In this document: positions 1-8,829 of the stretch, piece after piece
Position numbering within the stretch: the stretch's first letter is position 1
Layout of the letters: the number at the start of each line of letters is the position of its first letter
Assembly: GCF_014189455.1 (NCBI RefSeq)
Contig: NZ_CP050297.1
Span: forward strand, 124,001 to 188,000
Reading direction: 5' to 3'
Source of the DNA: Mesorhizobium huakuii
Lineage (GTDB): Bacteria; Pseudomonadota; Alphaproteobacteria; Rhizobiales; Rhizobiaceae
DNA length: 64,000 nucleotides
Program-made: the position numbers and the translations under genes
Notes under the pieces: model-generated
Told to the model about the DNA's origin: nothing
Seen by the model: only the letters and a program-made list of their open reading frames with translations
Databases searched by the model: none

Positions 1-2
1 AC

Positions 3-650
3 AAATGCGTTCTACGGATCATGCGTGAAGACAATCTGTTGTGCCTGCGCGCCAGACCCTTTGTTCCTGTGACGACCAACTCCAGGCATGGTTGGCAAGT
101 CGTGCCAAACCTCGCGAGGGGAATGATCCTCAATGGCGTAAACCAGCTATGGGTTGCCGATATCACCTTCCTGCATCTGGCCGAGGAGTTTGCCTTCCTT
201 GCCGTTGTCCTTGACGCGTTTAGCCGCAAGGTTGTCGGATGGGCGCTGGATACGCATCTTAGAGCAAGCCTTGCCATCGAGGCTCTCGAGATGGCGATCG
301 CTGATCGCCAGCCCGTACCCGGGAGCCTCATCCATCATTCCGACCGCGGGGTTCAATACGCTTGCGGGGCCTACTCCGAACTTCTGCATGTTCACGGTAT
401 CCAAGCGAGCATGAGCCGTGTCGGCAATCCTTACGACAATGCGAAGGCGGAGAGCTTCATGAAAACCCTGAAACAGGAAGAGGTGCAAGGGCTCGCCTAT
501 AAGGATGCAGATGATGCCCGCAAGCACATCGGTGCTTTCATAGAGACCGTTTACAACACGGGGCGCCTGCATTCGGCGCTCGACTATCTCAGTCCGGAGG
601 AATACGAACAGAAGCATTCACGCGGGCGACAGATGGAAAAGGCTGCATAG
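3..650 (+). CDS. IS3-family transposase OrfB, C-terminal part (enters from left edge)
   Basis: DDE integrase-type transposase that carries out strand transfer for an IS3-family element. The frame is open to the left edge of the window, so the N-terminus is missing. The three catalytic acidic residues are visible: Asp in WVADITF, Asp in HHSDRG, and Glu in NAKAESF, followed by the usual lysine-rich KTLKQEE stretch and the C-terminal NxxRLHSAL motif. OrfA and the left end lie outside the window. The element probably ends a short way past the stop, since an ABC permease frame starts at about 680, apparently cut at its 5' end by this insertion. Confidence 0.9.
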   Translation, partial: KCVLRIMREDNLLCLRARPFVPVTTNSRHGWQVVPNLARGMILNGVNQLWVADITFLHLAEEFAFLAVVLDAFSRKVVGWALDTHLRASLAIEALEMAIADRQPVPGSLIHHSDRGVQYACGAYSELLHVHGIQASMSRVGNPYDNAKAESFMKTLKQEEVQGLAYKDADDARKHIGAFIETVYNTGRLHSALDYLSPEEYEQKHSRGRQMEKAA

Positions 651-679
651 CTTAACACGGGAGGTGTCCGCGATTTTCC

Positions 680-1460
680 TTGTCTCAATCTGGGGGTGCA
701 CTCCAATCGCGTCCGGTTTTTGATCGGAACGGTGTCCGGTTAATCGTCGGAATTTGCACCCTCGGCAGTGTCGCCGGCCTGATCGATCCGAGAACACTCC
801 CGGCGCCTTGGTCGGTTGTCGGCACTGCCATCGATCTCATCGCCGAAGGCAAGCTTCAGGATCACTTGATGACGTCTGCCTGGCGGGCAGCACAGGGTCT
901 GGTGTTCGGCATCCTGATCGGAACCGTGCTTGCTCTCATTTCAGGGTTGTCCCGGCTTGGCGAGGCGATCATCGACGGCCCCGTTCAGATCAAGCGGGCG
1001 ATACCGACGCTCGCCCTGATCCCGCTGTTGATGCTGTGGTTCGGCATCGGCGAGGGCATGAAGGTGACGGCCATCGCGCTGGCTGTCCTGATCCCGATCT
1101 ATATCCAGACCCACAGCAGCTTGCGCAGCATAGACCAGCCGTTATGTCGAACTGGCCCAGACCTTGCGAATGGGCTACGGCGAATTCATCCGCGAGGTCA
1201 TCCTGCCGGGCGCCCTTCCCGGCTTCTTCCTTGGTCTGCGTTTGGCGGTGACCTATGCCTGGCTGTCTCTGGTGGTGGTCGAGCAGGTCAACGCCACCAG
1301 CGGCATCGGCTACATGATTGATCTCGCGCGCAACTACGGCCAGACCGACATCATCATCGTCGGCCTCGTCGTCTACGCGTTGCTCGGTCTCGGCTGCGAC
1401 GGCATCGTTCGCTTCTTCCAGGAAAGGTCGCTGTCATGGCGTCGCACCTTGGCGGATTGA
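680..1460 (+). pseudogene. ABC transporter permease (SsuC/TauC-like), frameshifted and 5'-truncated
   Basis: Inner-membrane permease of an alkanesulfonate/taurine/nitrate-type ABC importer. The reading frame holds several hydrophobic helices and the coupling motif region (SLRSID, then in the next frame ELAQTLRMGYGEFIREV), which is typical of BPD_transp_1 permeases. One extra C near 1140 moves the reading from the first frame (680-1321) to the second (ending 1460). After correction the protein runs continuously to its normal C-terminus ([15 protein letters not shown]). The usual N-terminal leader is absent because the IS3 element ends just upstream. The stop overlaps the start of an ATPase gene fragment, the usual ssuC-ssuB order. 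Confidence 0.8.
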
Positions 1461-1540
1461 GCGGCGCGCCCGTGGTGAGGGTCGAGAACCTCGTAAGGAG
1501 TTTCGGGCCGCGAACCATCCTCGACGGCCTCAGTCTCTGA
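1436..1540 (+). pseudogene. ABC transporter ATP-binding protein, first 34 residues only (SsuB-like)
   Basis: Start of an ABC ATPase that overlaps the end of the permease by 25 bases, as in intact ssuCB-type operons. The reading [19 protein letters not shown] is the typical first beta-strands and A-loop region before Walker A. It ends at a TGA right after DGLSL, and no Walker A, signature or Walker B motif follows. The rest of the gene has been lost. It is too short for the ORF cut-offs of most gene callers. The 110 bases after it (1541-1650) show no gene. Confidence 0.75.
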
Positions 1541-1650
1541 ACTCATTCACTCACTACGTGTCCCCGAAGTTGGCGAGATTTCGGACCTCCTCATGCTTGC
1601 CGCGAGCGATTGTCCGACCGCTGTGGGTAAATCCGGATTGTGGCCTCAAA

Positions 1651-2385
1651 TCACGCAAATGGGAGGTGGTCCGACCTGCCCTCATGAACATGGTGGCTTG
1701 CAGCACGCGCGCTCCGGGAGAAAGTGCGGGCCGGAGGCTTTCCTGATTTCTCACCATGTGGTGAGTTACCGCTGCCGCATCTCGGCCGTGAATACGCCAA
1801 CCCGATTACATTCGTGGAAATAAGTAACTCGAGCGAAAATGTGCAATCTTTCTTCGGCACGTGTCCTAATCGCGCAGGGAGATCAATTTCCACGTCCTGG
1901 AATTCAAGATAATCATTGTACAGTGGAAAATACGCCTTATATACCGCCTCCTTCAAAACGAAGAGGTCCCGCCGCTTGAGCAGATGTAGATCGTACATGC
2001 GTTGCTCGTTAGGGGTGGCAATGAGTTCGATCAGGTTCTCCGGCAGAGGTTCATTAGGCTCAATGTCGATGCCGAGAGCCGCAATCCTTTTCGTCCCTGC
2101 AATGGCGGCGGCTGCTACGGTATCGTGGTGCGCCAAAGATCCGACGATGCCGGGTGGCCAGATCGGAACACCAGAGCGCGTCTTGAGGATCGGCAGTTGT
2201 GGGAATCCCAGTTGCCCAAGGAGTGTTCTGGCGACTACTCTTGCAGCACCGCTTTGGCGGCGAACTTTGGTGACAGCGCGTCCCAATGAGGTAACTTCGG
2301 AAGCGTACAAGGTGGAGTCGTCAGCCGGTTCTATTGGACGGATGCCGACGAGGATGTTCTGTTGATCAATGGTGATAGTCTCCAT
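1651..2385 (-). CDS. 4'-phosphopantetheinyl transferase (EntD/Sfp type)
   Basis: Transfers the phosphopantetheine arm of CoA to a serine of carrier-protein domains, making apo-NRPS active. The family motifs are present: SLAHHD near residues 83-88, the metal-binding LGIDIEP with Asp107 and Glu109, and the KEAxYK helix with Lys145, Glu146 and Lys150. At 244 aa it has normal length for EntD-type enzymes. The last ~40 residues after GLAYSRP are low-complexity and may derive from junction DNA, so the C-terminus could be altered. The start has AAAGGGACC upstream. It is the only PPTase in the window and lies about 15 kb, all of it insertion sequences, from the NRPS end, so it probably belonged to that cluster. 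That link is inference. Confidence 0.85.
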   Translation of the reverse strand: METITIDQQNILVGIRPIEPADDSTLYASEVTSLGRAVTKVRRQSGAARVVARTLLGQLGFPQLPILKTRSGVPIWPPGIVGSLAHHDTVAAAAIAGTKRIAALGIDIEPNEPLPENLIELIATPNEQRMYDLHLLKRRDLFVLKEAVYKAYFPLYNDYLEFQDVEIDLPARLGHVPKKDCTFSLELLISTNVIGLAYSRPRCGSGNSPHGEKSGKPPARTFSRSARAASHHVHEGRSDHLPFA

Positions 2386-2543
2386 TCTGTCTGGTCCCTT
2401 TGGGCTTTTCGAATGAGAAGCTCAGCCAATGCAGCTTGACGTTGGAATTGCTCGACTCGGTCGTCGATCAGCAGCGGCGGCAGACCACATCTGCTTCCCA
2501 TCTTTGGATCGGTGCCGTCGCAGGAGTGGTTGGAATTGTGAGT

Positions 2544-2610
2544 GGCGTAGTCTCCGGGGTGTCAAACCTCGAATCATCCGGCGTTAGAGCGCCGGACAGG
2601 AGACTACGCC
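2544..2610 (+). promoter_or_regulatory. Nested hairpin covering the ribosome-binding site of the IS256 transposase
   Basis: GGCGTAGTCTCC at 2544-2555 pairs exactly with GGAGACTACGCC at 2599-2610. An inner stem pairs TCCGGCG (2577-2583) with CGCCGGA (2590-2596) around a 6-base loop. The transposase ATG is at 2611, right after the outer stem, and the likely Shine-Dalgarno AGGAG (2598-2602) lies in its right arm. A transcript that enters from outside would fold and hide the start. This type of protection against read-through expression is known from other IS elements; its action here is inferred. Confidence 0.6.
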
Positions 2611-3109
2611 ATGACAAGGACTACCATGAAAGCGGAAGCCGTTCATCCTGGGGATGAGGCGACGAGCTATCTTTTCGACAACTGGTTTGATCCGATCGAA
2701 GCTGGCCTGCGCGAGCGGGTGCGCGGCTTCATCGAGACGATGCTCGAGACCGAGCTGGACGCGGTGCTTGCCCGTCCCCGTTATGGCCGGCAGCCGGCGG
2801 CGCGCAGTGATGAGACCACCGGTGTCGCCGGCCACCGCCACGGCAGCCGGACGCGCACGCTGACGGCGACCTTCGGCACCACCGAGATCACGGTTCCGCG
2901 GGCGCGCCTCGAAGCTGGCGAGGACAAGACGGTGGAATGGAAGAGCAAGGCCTTGCGCGCCTATCAGCGGCGCACGATGGCCGCCGACGCGCTGATCGCG
3001 TCGAGCTACCTGGCGGGCACGAACACCAGGCGCGTGCGGCGTGCGCTCGCCGCGCTGGCGGCGCGATCGGCAAGGACGTCGTCAGCCGCACCTGGCGCAA
3101 GGTGAAGAC
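2611..3109 (+). pseudogene. IS256-family transposase, N-terminal segment
   Basis: First of three pieces of one Mutator/IS256-type DDE transposase. This piece holds the N-terminal domain (residues about 1-166), including GHRHGSRTRTL and FGTTEITVPRARLE, which is typical of the region before the first catalytic Asp. It reads to RTWRKVKT and is cut by an IS21 element at 3110. GAAGAC at 3104-3109 is repeated at 8327-8332. Joining 3109 to 8333 restores KVKTDWDAWN in frame, which proves that the pieces were one gene. Near the break the annotated frame ends early (3105 in a neighbouring frame) because of a local frame change around 3058-3062. Confidence 0.85.
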
Positions 3110-3664
3110 TGCGGATTTCACTAAATTGGGACAGCGATTTCGGTATGTCGCGGCCAAGCGTTTCGCAAAGTCGCGGACAAGGGAAGAGGATCGATTCCGG
3201 TTGCCTTGTTTCTGTCAGGAGCGATTGATTTCGGTTATTTCGTCGCCGGTCAAGAGCGTCGCTGTTTTCTGCTTTCGCATGCTATCGCCCTCGAGGGTTA
3301 TGCGGTGGGCGTTGTGAACGATACGGTCCAGGATCGCATCGGCTAAAGTGGCCTCTCCGATCATTTCATGCCATGCGGCCACGGGAATTTGAGCGGTAAT
3401 CAGGGTCGATTTGCGCCGGTAACGCTCCTCGAATTTCCAGAAGATCGAGCCTTTGTCTGTCACTCAGCGTATGCGTTCCCCAATCGTCGAGCACCAGCAA
3501 CTGAACACGGGCCAGCTTGTCGATGAGGCGCGGGAAGCGCCCGTCGAGCCTTGCCAGTGCCAGGTCTTCGAACAGGCGTGGCATTCTGACGTAGAGCACG
3601 GAATAGTCGAGACGGGCCGCCTGTCGTGCGAAGGCGCAGGCGATCCAAGTCTTTCCGGTGCCCG

Positions 3665-3975
3665 TCAAGACAGCGCCACAATGCCGGGTGTCCGGCGTTT
3701 GAGGTCCGGATTTACTATCCGTTTCATCCTCGATGCGGCCAGATGGTTTCGATCACACTTCGGCGGCGGTTTGCAGGCGAGGATCACCTGGTCGTGGTTC
3801 AGCCTGACGGCACGCTCGCTCTGGTCCCGTCCTGGATGGCGGAGGCAGCGGCTGGCTCTGCCACTCTCACTACGTGCCCTGCGTTGTCGATCGGCCGGCT
3901 CATCGAATTGCGCGCGCGCCTCGATACGCTTCTAGCCTCTTGCGGCGGGGAATCGGCCTCGCGAGGAGGATGTGA
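3665..3975 (+). CDS. DUF5372-like protein of element A, body without a start codon
   Basis: Frame reading [17 protein letters not shown], then [15 protein letters not shown] and a leucine/arginine-rich C-terminal helix ([17 protein letters not shown]). It matches the plan of the first gene of element B ([35 protein letters not shown]), so the two are homologous by eye. The name DUF5372 is from memory and tentative; the function is unknown. There is no ATG, GTG or TTG in this frame between the element end and the conserved PFHP block. The matching ATG lies at 6247 at the other end of the element. The 3' end is uncertain, since the frame stays open into the next genes until 4159; I give the limit where the next gene begins. 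Confidence 0.55.
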
Positions 3976-4175
3976 TCATGCGACCACGATACGACCAGCA
4001 GAGAGACTTGTTCGAGGTGGATCGAACGCTGACGGAGTTTCCAGTTGCGCAGAGGCGCGAGCTTGTCCGCCTGATCGAGTGCCTTCTGATCGAGGCAGTT
4101 GCCGCTTGCGAGGCAAACGTGCCATCCGACGGCCCCGAGACGAAGGAGGCTGCGCATGAGCAAGATCACGCATGA
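3972..4175 (+). CDS. Small protein of element A, upstream of the recombinase
   Basis: Reads MRPRYDQQRDLFEVDRTL (from ATG 3978; a GTG start at 3972 is also possible, and GAGGAGG at 3964-3970 is a strong SD for either). It has 65-67 residues, is acidic and helical, with VAQRRELVRLIECLLIEAV in the middle, and no known catalytic motif. Its end overlaps the start of the recombinase gene at 4156, which suggests coupled translation. I do not recognise the family. Position suggests an accessory or regulatory factor for the recombinase, for example a directionality factor, but nothing in the sequence proves this. Confidence 0.6.
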   Translation: MIMRPRYDQQRDLFEVDRTLTEFPVAQRRELVRLIECLLIEAVAACEANVPSDGPETKEAAHEQDHA

Positions 4176-6228
4176 GCACCTGGGCCGTCAGGCCATCGTC
4201 TACATTCGTCAGTCGACCGCCGATCAGGTTGCCAACAACCTGGAGAGCCAGCGCCGCCAATACGGCCTTGCGGATCGGGCGCGACAGCTCGGCTGGAGCG
4301 ATGTCGCCGTCATTGATGACGACCTCGGCCGCTCCGGCGGCGGTGTCGCGCGGCCCGGCTTCGAGAAGCTGTTGGCAGCCATCTGCGAAGGACGCGTTGG
4401 TGCCGTGGTCTCGATCGAGGCGTCGAGACTGGCTCGCAACGGCCGCGACTGGCACACGTTGCTGGAGTTCTGTGGTCTCGTCGGCACGCTCATCCTCGAC
4501 GAGGACGGCATCTACGATGCTCGCCACCCCAACGACCGACTGTTGCTCGGCATGAAGGGAACCATGAGCGAGATGGAGCTGTCGGTACTGCGCCAACGCT
4601 CGCTTGAGGCCCTGAAGCAGAAGGCGCGCCGCGGCGAGCTGTTCATGACGGTTGCCATCGGTTACGTGCGGATCGGCAACAACCGCATCGAGAAGGATCC
4701 TGATCGGCGCATTGTGGAGGCGATCGCGCTCATCTTCGCCAAGTTCGCCGAGATGCAGTCGGTGCGTCAGGTGCATCTCTGGTTCAGGCACGAGCGCATC
4801 CCATTGCCCGCTGTCATCTACGGTGCCGAGGGTCGCCTGATTGAGTGGAAGTTACCGGTGTACAACACGATCCTGCACATCCTGACCAACCCGATCTACG
4901 CCGGTGCCTATGCTTTTGGGCGCACCGGCAGCCGCGTCAGCATTGACGCCGGCCGCAAAAAGGTGGTGCGTGGCTTCAAGAAGGAGCGCAAGGACTGGGA
5001 GGTGTTGATTCCGAACCACCACGAGGGTTATCTGAGCTGGGCAGCCTACGAGAGGAACCTGGGCCTGATCGCGGACAACGCCAATGGCAAGAACCCTATG
5101 AGCCGTGGTGCCCTGCGTCGGGGTGAGGCGCTGCTCGCCGGCCTGCTGCGGTGTGGTCATTGCGGACGCAAGCTGCACGTTGCTTACTCCGGCACCGACG
5201 GCAACACAGGCCGCTATCACTGCAGGGGTGGCTTCCTCAATCACGGCGGCGATCGCTGCATCTCGTTTGGAGGCATGCGTGTTGACCGCGATATCGGCGC
5301 CGAGGTCATCGTGCGCCTGCAACCGCTTGGTATCGAGGCCGCGCTCGCAGCACAGACTGTCCGCAGCCGGGCGAGCGAGGACAAGCGACGACAGGTCGAG
5401 CTGGCACTGGAGCAGGCCCGCTACGAAGTCGGCCGCGCCCGTCGCCAGTATGATGCCGTCGATCCCGACAACCGCCTCGTCGCTGCGGAGTTGGAGACGC
5501 GATGGAATGAACGACTGACCGTCGTCCGCGATCTGGAGACGGACCTGGAGGAATTGACGACATCATCCGCTACCGAGCCGATGCCTGTCGATCACGAGCG
5601 ACTGATGCTGCTCGGTGCCGATCTGCAAAGGGCATGGACCAGCGCCGGCGTGACATCAGAGGCAAAGAAACGCATCGTGCGCACGCTGATCGACGAGATT
5701 GTCGTCCGCATCGAGGACAGCAAGCTGGATCTCGTCATTCGCTGGCACGGCGGAGCCCATTCGGCCCTCAAGGTCAAGAAAAACCGCTCCGGCCAGCACC
5801 GCTGGAGCGCCGAAGGCGAGACCATCGATTTGGTGCGTGTGCTGGCTCGACAGATGCCGGACAGGGCGATCGCCTCCGTACTCAACCGGGCCGGCAAAAC
5901 GACGGGACGCGGCAACGGCTGGACGCAATCACGGGTGTGCAGCCTGCGTAATCACAATGAGATTCCAGCCTATCGGGAAGGCGAGCGTCAGGAGCGCGGT
6001 GAGGTCACGCTCGACGAGGCTGCGACGGCTCTGTCTGTCAGCCCATCGACCGTGCGCCGTCTGATCAAAGATGGTCAACTTTCGGCGAACCAGCTCTGTA
6101 AGGGAGCACCCTGGATCATCCGCGCCCTCGATTTGGACCGAAGCGACGTGAAGGGTGCAGCGACTGCTCGTCGTCTGAGACGGCCGCCGTCCAGCAATCC
6201 TCGGCAAAAAACCCTTGAACTTCAATGA
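4156..6228 (+). CDS. Large serine recombinase of element A
   Basis: Site-specific recombinase expected to cut and paste the element through a 2-bp core. The start at ATG 4156 is chosen because AAGGAGG lies at 4143-4149. The protein has about 690 aa: an N-terminal resolvase domain with the catalytic serine in YIRQSTADQ, SIEASRLARN and GTMSEMELSVLRQR; a recombinase domain (NPIYAGAYAFGR); a zinc-ribbon with CGHCG and two later cysteines; a coiled-coil rich part; and a C-terminal helix-turn-helix (VTLDEAATALSVSPSTVRR) that resembles MerR/excisionase domains. The frame is intact. It differs clearly from the recombinase of element B but has the same domain order. Confidence 0.9.
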   Translation: MSKITHEHLGRQAIVYIRQSTADQVANNLESQRRQYGLADRARQLGWSDVAVIDDDLGRSGGGVARPGFEKLLAAICEGRVGAVVSIEASRLARNGRDWHTLLEFCGLVGTLILDEDGIYDARHPNDRLLLGMKGTMSEMELSVLRQRSLEALKQKARRGELFMTVAIGYVRIGNNRIEKDPDRRIVEAIALIFAKFAEMQSVRQVHLWFRHERIPLPAVIYGAEGRLIEWKLPVYNTILHILTNPIYAGAYAFGRTGSRVSIDAGRKKVVRGFKKERKDWEVLIPNHHEGYLSWAAYERNLGLIADNANGKNPMSRGALRRGEALLAGLLRCGHCGRKLHVAYSGTDGNTGRYHCRGGFLNHGGDRCISFGGMRVDRDIGAEVIVRLQPLGIEAALAAQTVRSRASEDKRRQVELALEQARYEVGRARRQYDAVDPDNRLVAAELETRWNERLTVVRDLETDLEELTTSSATEPMPVDHERLMLLGADLQRAWTSAGVTSEAKKRIVRTLIDEIVVRIEDSKLDLVIRWHGGAHSALKVKKNRSGQHRWSAEGETIDLVRVLARQMPDRAIASVLNRAGKTTGRGNGWTQSRVCSLRNHNEIPAYREGERQERGEVTLDEAATALSVSPSTVRRLIKDGQLSANQLCKGAPWIIRALDLDRSDVKGAATARRLRRPPSSNPRQKTLELQ

Positions 6229-6246
6229 CATGGAAAGGTGAGCATT

Positions 6247-6262
6247 ATGAAGCAGGCTCGGT
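6247..6262 (+). other. Start codon and first codons of the element A split gene
   Basis: ATG AAG CAG GCT CGG occurs 18 bases after the recombinase stop, with GGAAAGGTGA upstream (6233-6242) as a ribosome-binding site. In the integrated state the frame runs into istB antisense DNA. If the element ends join at GT (6261-6262 with 3664-3665), the reading continues [14 protein letters not shown]... into the PFHP-containing gene at 3665 with no stop and no frame change. Confidence 0.65.
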
Positions 6263-6599
6263 TTGGCCTGTCAGAATCAAGTTCTCGTTTGCCTTCAGCC
6301 ATGCTCCTTGCGCTAGGGATAAGACGTTGCGGCGATCAAGACCGCGGTGGGTGCTGAAGTCGATGTCTTCGATCGAAGCATTGGCAAACCGCAGCTTTGC
6401 CGTTGCCAGTCGATTGGTCAGCCGCTTGTCTGTTCTCAGTGCGATCTCGCGATCGAGCATCAGGCCGAGCCGTTCGTCGAAGCTGAGGTCGCTTCCATGG
6501 CTCTGCTCACCAAGCTGGCGATAGGCGGCAGCCATTCCGGCAAGACCGAGCGTGTGCATTTGATCAAGCATTGGATGGGTCAGCATCTGGTATCCTTTC

Positions 6600-8153
6600 T
6601 CATTGATAGTAGGTTTTGCCGCGGATGTTGCCGTGCGGCGGTGCCGGCTTGACGGCCTCACTCATAGGCGGGGCTTGGTCGAGACCCGATTTGAGAATGT
6701 TGGCGACGGACGAATAGCTGAGAGCATTGATGATCAGCGCCCGCTCACACGCCATTTCCAGGCGGTCGGATTTGTAGCGTCGCGCCAGGGAAAGGATGCC
6801 CTGTGCGGACCGATACCCTTGTTCCGGATGTGGGCGATCACTCAGCAGACGCTCGATAAAGATCGCTGTGTTGCTGCCGACTTTTGCCGCTTCCCTCCTC
6901 AATGTGTGAGGCGTCGTGTTGGCATAGCGCTGGTGCGACTTCGGCATATGCTCATTGACGGTGATGTGGCCTGAGCGCTGCGAGCTTCGGATGTGACTGG
7001 CAACACGTTTATGGTCGTGGAAGATCTCGACCACCCGATACGTCAGCCTCACATCGACCCGTTTGCCGATCAGGCCGTGCGGCACGGAATAGAAGCTTTT
7101 GTCGACCTCGACATGATAGTCAGGATGGACCTTGGCCGCTTTCCACTCGGCATATTCAAACGGTGTTGCCGGCAGTGGTTTGAGTTGCGCACGCTCGATC
7201 TCATCAAACAAATCGCGCCGGGACTTGCCGTAGCGGCGCATGATGCGGCCGTTCAGGTCTTCGATCAAAGTGCTGATCCGAGCATTGAGATCGGCAAGGC
7301 TGAAGAAGCGTTCGTTTCTCAGCCTGGCCAGGACCCACCTCTCCACGATTAAAACCGAGCCTTCGGCGGAGGGTTTATCCCGCGGACGTTTCGGCCGTGC
7401 TGGAAGCACTGTTGTGTCGTAATGCTCGGCAAAAGCGGCAAATGTCGCGTTGATCGTCGGCTCGAACCACAGAGCCTTGGCGACGGCCGACCTGAGATTA
7501 TCGCAGATCGTTGTCTTCGTTACCCCGCCGAAGTAGCTGAAAGCCCGTTGGTTGGCTTCAATCCAATCCGGCAGCTTCTGGCTGAAGCTCGCATAAGAGA
7601 ACGTCAATTGCGACGCGCTCAGCACCGCAACGTAAATCTGCGCCGCGCGGATCTCTCCTGTCGACGGATCGATGACGGGGATCGTGTGCCCGGCATAGTC
7701 GCATTCCATCGCAACACCAGCAACGTGACGACTGCGATAGGTTGGCTTGACGCGGCTCTCGAATTCAGCGAATCGGCCACAAAACCAAGTGTAACCATAG
7801 CCGTCTGGATGGGTCTCACGGTATTCCTGCCACAACAGATTGAGTGTCACCCCCTTGCGTTTCAGCTCGCTCGCCATCTTCGGCCAGTCCGGCTCAGCGG
7901 TCTCGCGCGGCGGCCGTCCCATCCGACGAAATAGCCGCTGTTCCAGTATCTCGTCATCATCCAGCCCAGCTGGCAGCGGCCAAACCGCAAGGCCAGCTTC
8001 CCGCGCTCGCAGCAGATACGTTGAAACCGATGTCTTGCTGATCTTCAAACGGTCCGAAACGGCGCGCACAGGAAGCTCCTGCTCAAACGTCAGCCGCAAT
8101 ATCGATCGGATGTCCTTCACGCTCGTATGTCTCGCTTGCTTCCGTCTCGGCAT
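6600..8153 (-). CDS. istA: IstA transposase of IS21 no. 1
   Basis: DDE transposase of the IS21 family, 517 aa, intact. The N-terminal helix-turn-helix ([16 protein letters not shown], residues about 33-48) binds the ends. The catalytic domain shows the first Asp in MECDYAGHT, the second in [10 protein letters not shown], and the glutamate region in [13 protein letters not shown]. The C-terminal domain is of the [17 protein letters not shown] type. It lies upstream of istB with a short gap, the usual order. It has the istA motif RPRDK that element B attacks in two other IS21 copies, yet here the motif is uninterrupted. Confidence 0.92.
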   Translation of the reverse strand: MPRRKQARHTSVKDIRSILRLTFEQELPVRAVSDRLKISKTSVSTYLLRAREAGLAVWPLPAGLDDDEILEQRLFRRMGRPPRETAEPDWPKMASELKRKGVTLNLLWQEYRETHPDGYGYTWFCGRFAEFESRVKPTYRSRHVAGVAMECDYAGHTIPVIDPSTGEIRAAQIYVAVLSASQLTFSYASFSQKLPDWIEANQRAFSYFGGVTKTTICDNLRSAVAKALWFEPTINATFAAFAEHYDTTVLPARPKRPRDKPSAEGSVLIVERWVLARLRNERFFSLADLNARISTLIEDLNGRIMRRYGKSRRDLFDEIERAQLKPLPATPFEYAEWKAAKVHPDYHVEVDKSFYSVPHGLIGKRVDVRLTYRVVEIFHDHKRVASHIRSSQRSGHITVNEHMPKSHQRYANTTPHTLRREAAKVGSNTAIFIERLLSDRPHPEQGYRSAQGILSLARRYKSDRLEMACERALIINALSYSSVANILKSGLDQAPPMSEAVKPAPPHGNIRGKTYYQ

Positions 8154-8332
8154 TATGGTCCTCGCTTAAAATGCGAGGGCAAAATGCCAGATCGGCGCTT
8201 ACGAAAATCGATCTCTAAACCCGTCAGCAGCTTGTCCGCGACTTACTGAAACGGATGTCCCGTACTTACTGAAATCCTTGGCCGCGACTTGCTGAAATCT
8301 GTGTCCCGAACTTTGTGAAACCCGCAGAAGAC

Positions 8333-8709
8333 GGACTGGGACGCCTGGAATGCCCGCTCTCTGGCCGACGAGCCGATCGTGCGCCTGATCCTCGACGGGA
8401 CGGTGGTTCGTGTCAGGCTCGACCGCAAAGCGACCTCGATCTCGCTGCTCGTGGTCATCGGTGTGCGCGCGGACGGCCAGAAGATCCTGCTCGCGGTCAA
8501 GAATATGGGTGGCGAGACGACGGAGGCCTGGCGGGCCATTCTCGACGATCTCGTCGGGCGCGGCCTGCGCCGACCTGAGTTTCTCATGGTCGATGGCGCA
8601 CCTGGCTTGGACAGGGCGATCGCCGCGCTGTGGGACGGGGTGCCGGTGCAGAGATGCACGGTTCACAAGCACAGGAATCTGCTCGCCCATGCTCCCGAGC
8701 GGCTGCACG
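8333..8709 (+). pseudogene. IS256-family transposase, central segment
   Basis: Second piece of the IS256 transposase. It contains the first catalytic Asp (LILDGTVVRVRL), the second in FLMVDGAPGLD, and the C/H cluster VQRCTVHKHRN. It joins upstream to 3109 and downstream to 17373, with PERLH followed by EEISADY in frame. The right side is cut by IS21 no. 2 at 8710, and the target TGCACG (8704-8709) is repeated at 17367-17372. Confidence 0.88.
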
Positions 8710-8829
8710 TGCGCATTTCGCTGATTGTGAGCAGCCGTTTCAGGCGATGGTGAGCGCTCGTTTCATTTGATCGTGAGCAGGTATTTCGCGCGATCATGAG
8801 CGGCCGTTTCGACCGACGTGTTCATTGAT

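Larger units (their letters stand above)
3664..6262 (+). mobile_element. Serine-recombinase element A, inserted in istB Walker A codons
   Basis: About 2.6 kb inserted in an IS21 istB gene in the opposite orientation. The limits are defined by coding logic: the dinucleotide GT is present at both junctions (left context GTGCCCGTCAAG, right context GGCTCGGTTTGG), and only an overlap of GT restores istB in frame. There are no long inverted repeats, as expected for large serine recombinases. Cargo in order: body of a DUF5372-like gene, a small gene, the recombinase, then the ATG and first codons of the DUF5372-like gene. See the findings for the split gene. Confidence 0.75.
3215..6586 (-). pseudogene. 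istB: istB of IS21 no. 1, split by element A and frameshifted
   Basis: IstB is the AAA+ ATPase helper of the IstA transposase. The N-terminal part reads from ATG at 6586 (SD GAAAGGA) to NLILTGQT at 6262; the C-terminal part resumes with GTGKTWIAC below 3664. Element A thus sits exactly in the Walker A loop LTGQTGTGKT. Joining the parts at the shared GT core (3664-3665 and 6261-6262) restores this loop in frame. Further on, Walker B LLVLDDWG is present. A separate 2-base loss near 3437 breaks the frame between LDLLEI and FEERYRRKS, so even a precise excision would not give a working istB. Confidence 0.85.
3110..8326. mobile_element. IS21-family element no. 1, carrying recombinase element A
   Basis: The left end TGCGGATTTCAC and the right end GTGAAACCCGCA are imperfect inverted repeats, and each is followed inwards by repeated copies of a GTCGCGGCCAAG-like block, the multiple-repeat ends usual for IS21. 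The flanking 6-bp duplication GAAGAC (3104-3109 and 8327-8332) fits the family. Transcription is on the minus strand: istA (6600-8153) is intact, but istB is split by element A (3664-6262) and has a second frameshift. Removal of element A would leave about 2.6 kb, the usual IS21 size. Confidence 0.9.
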
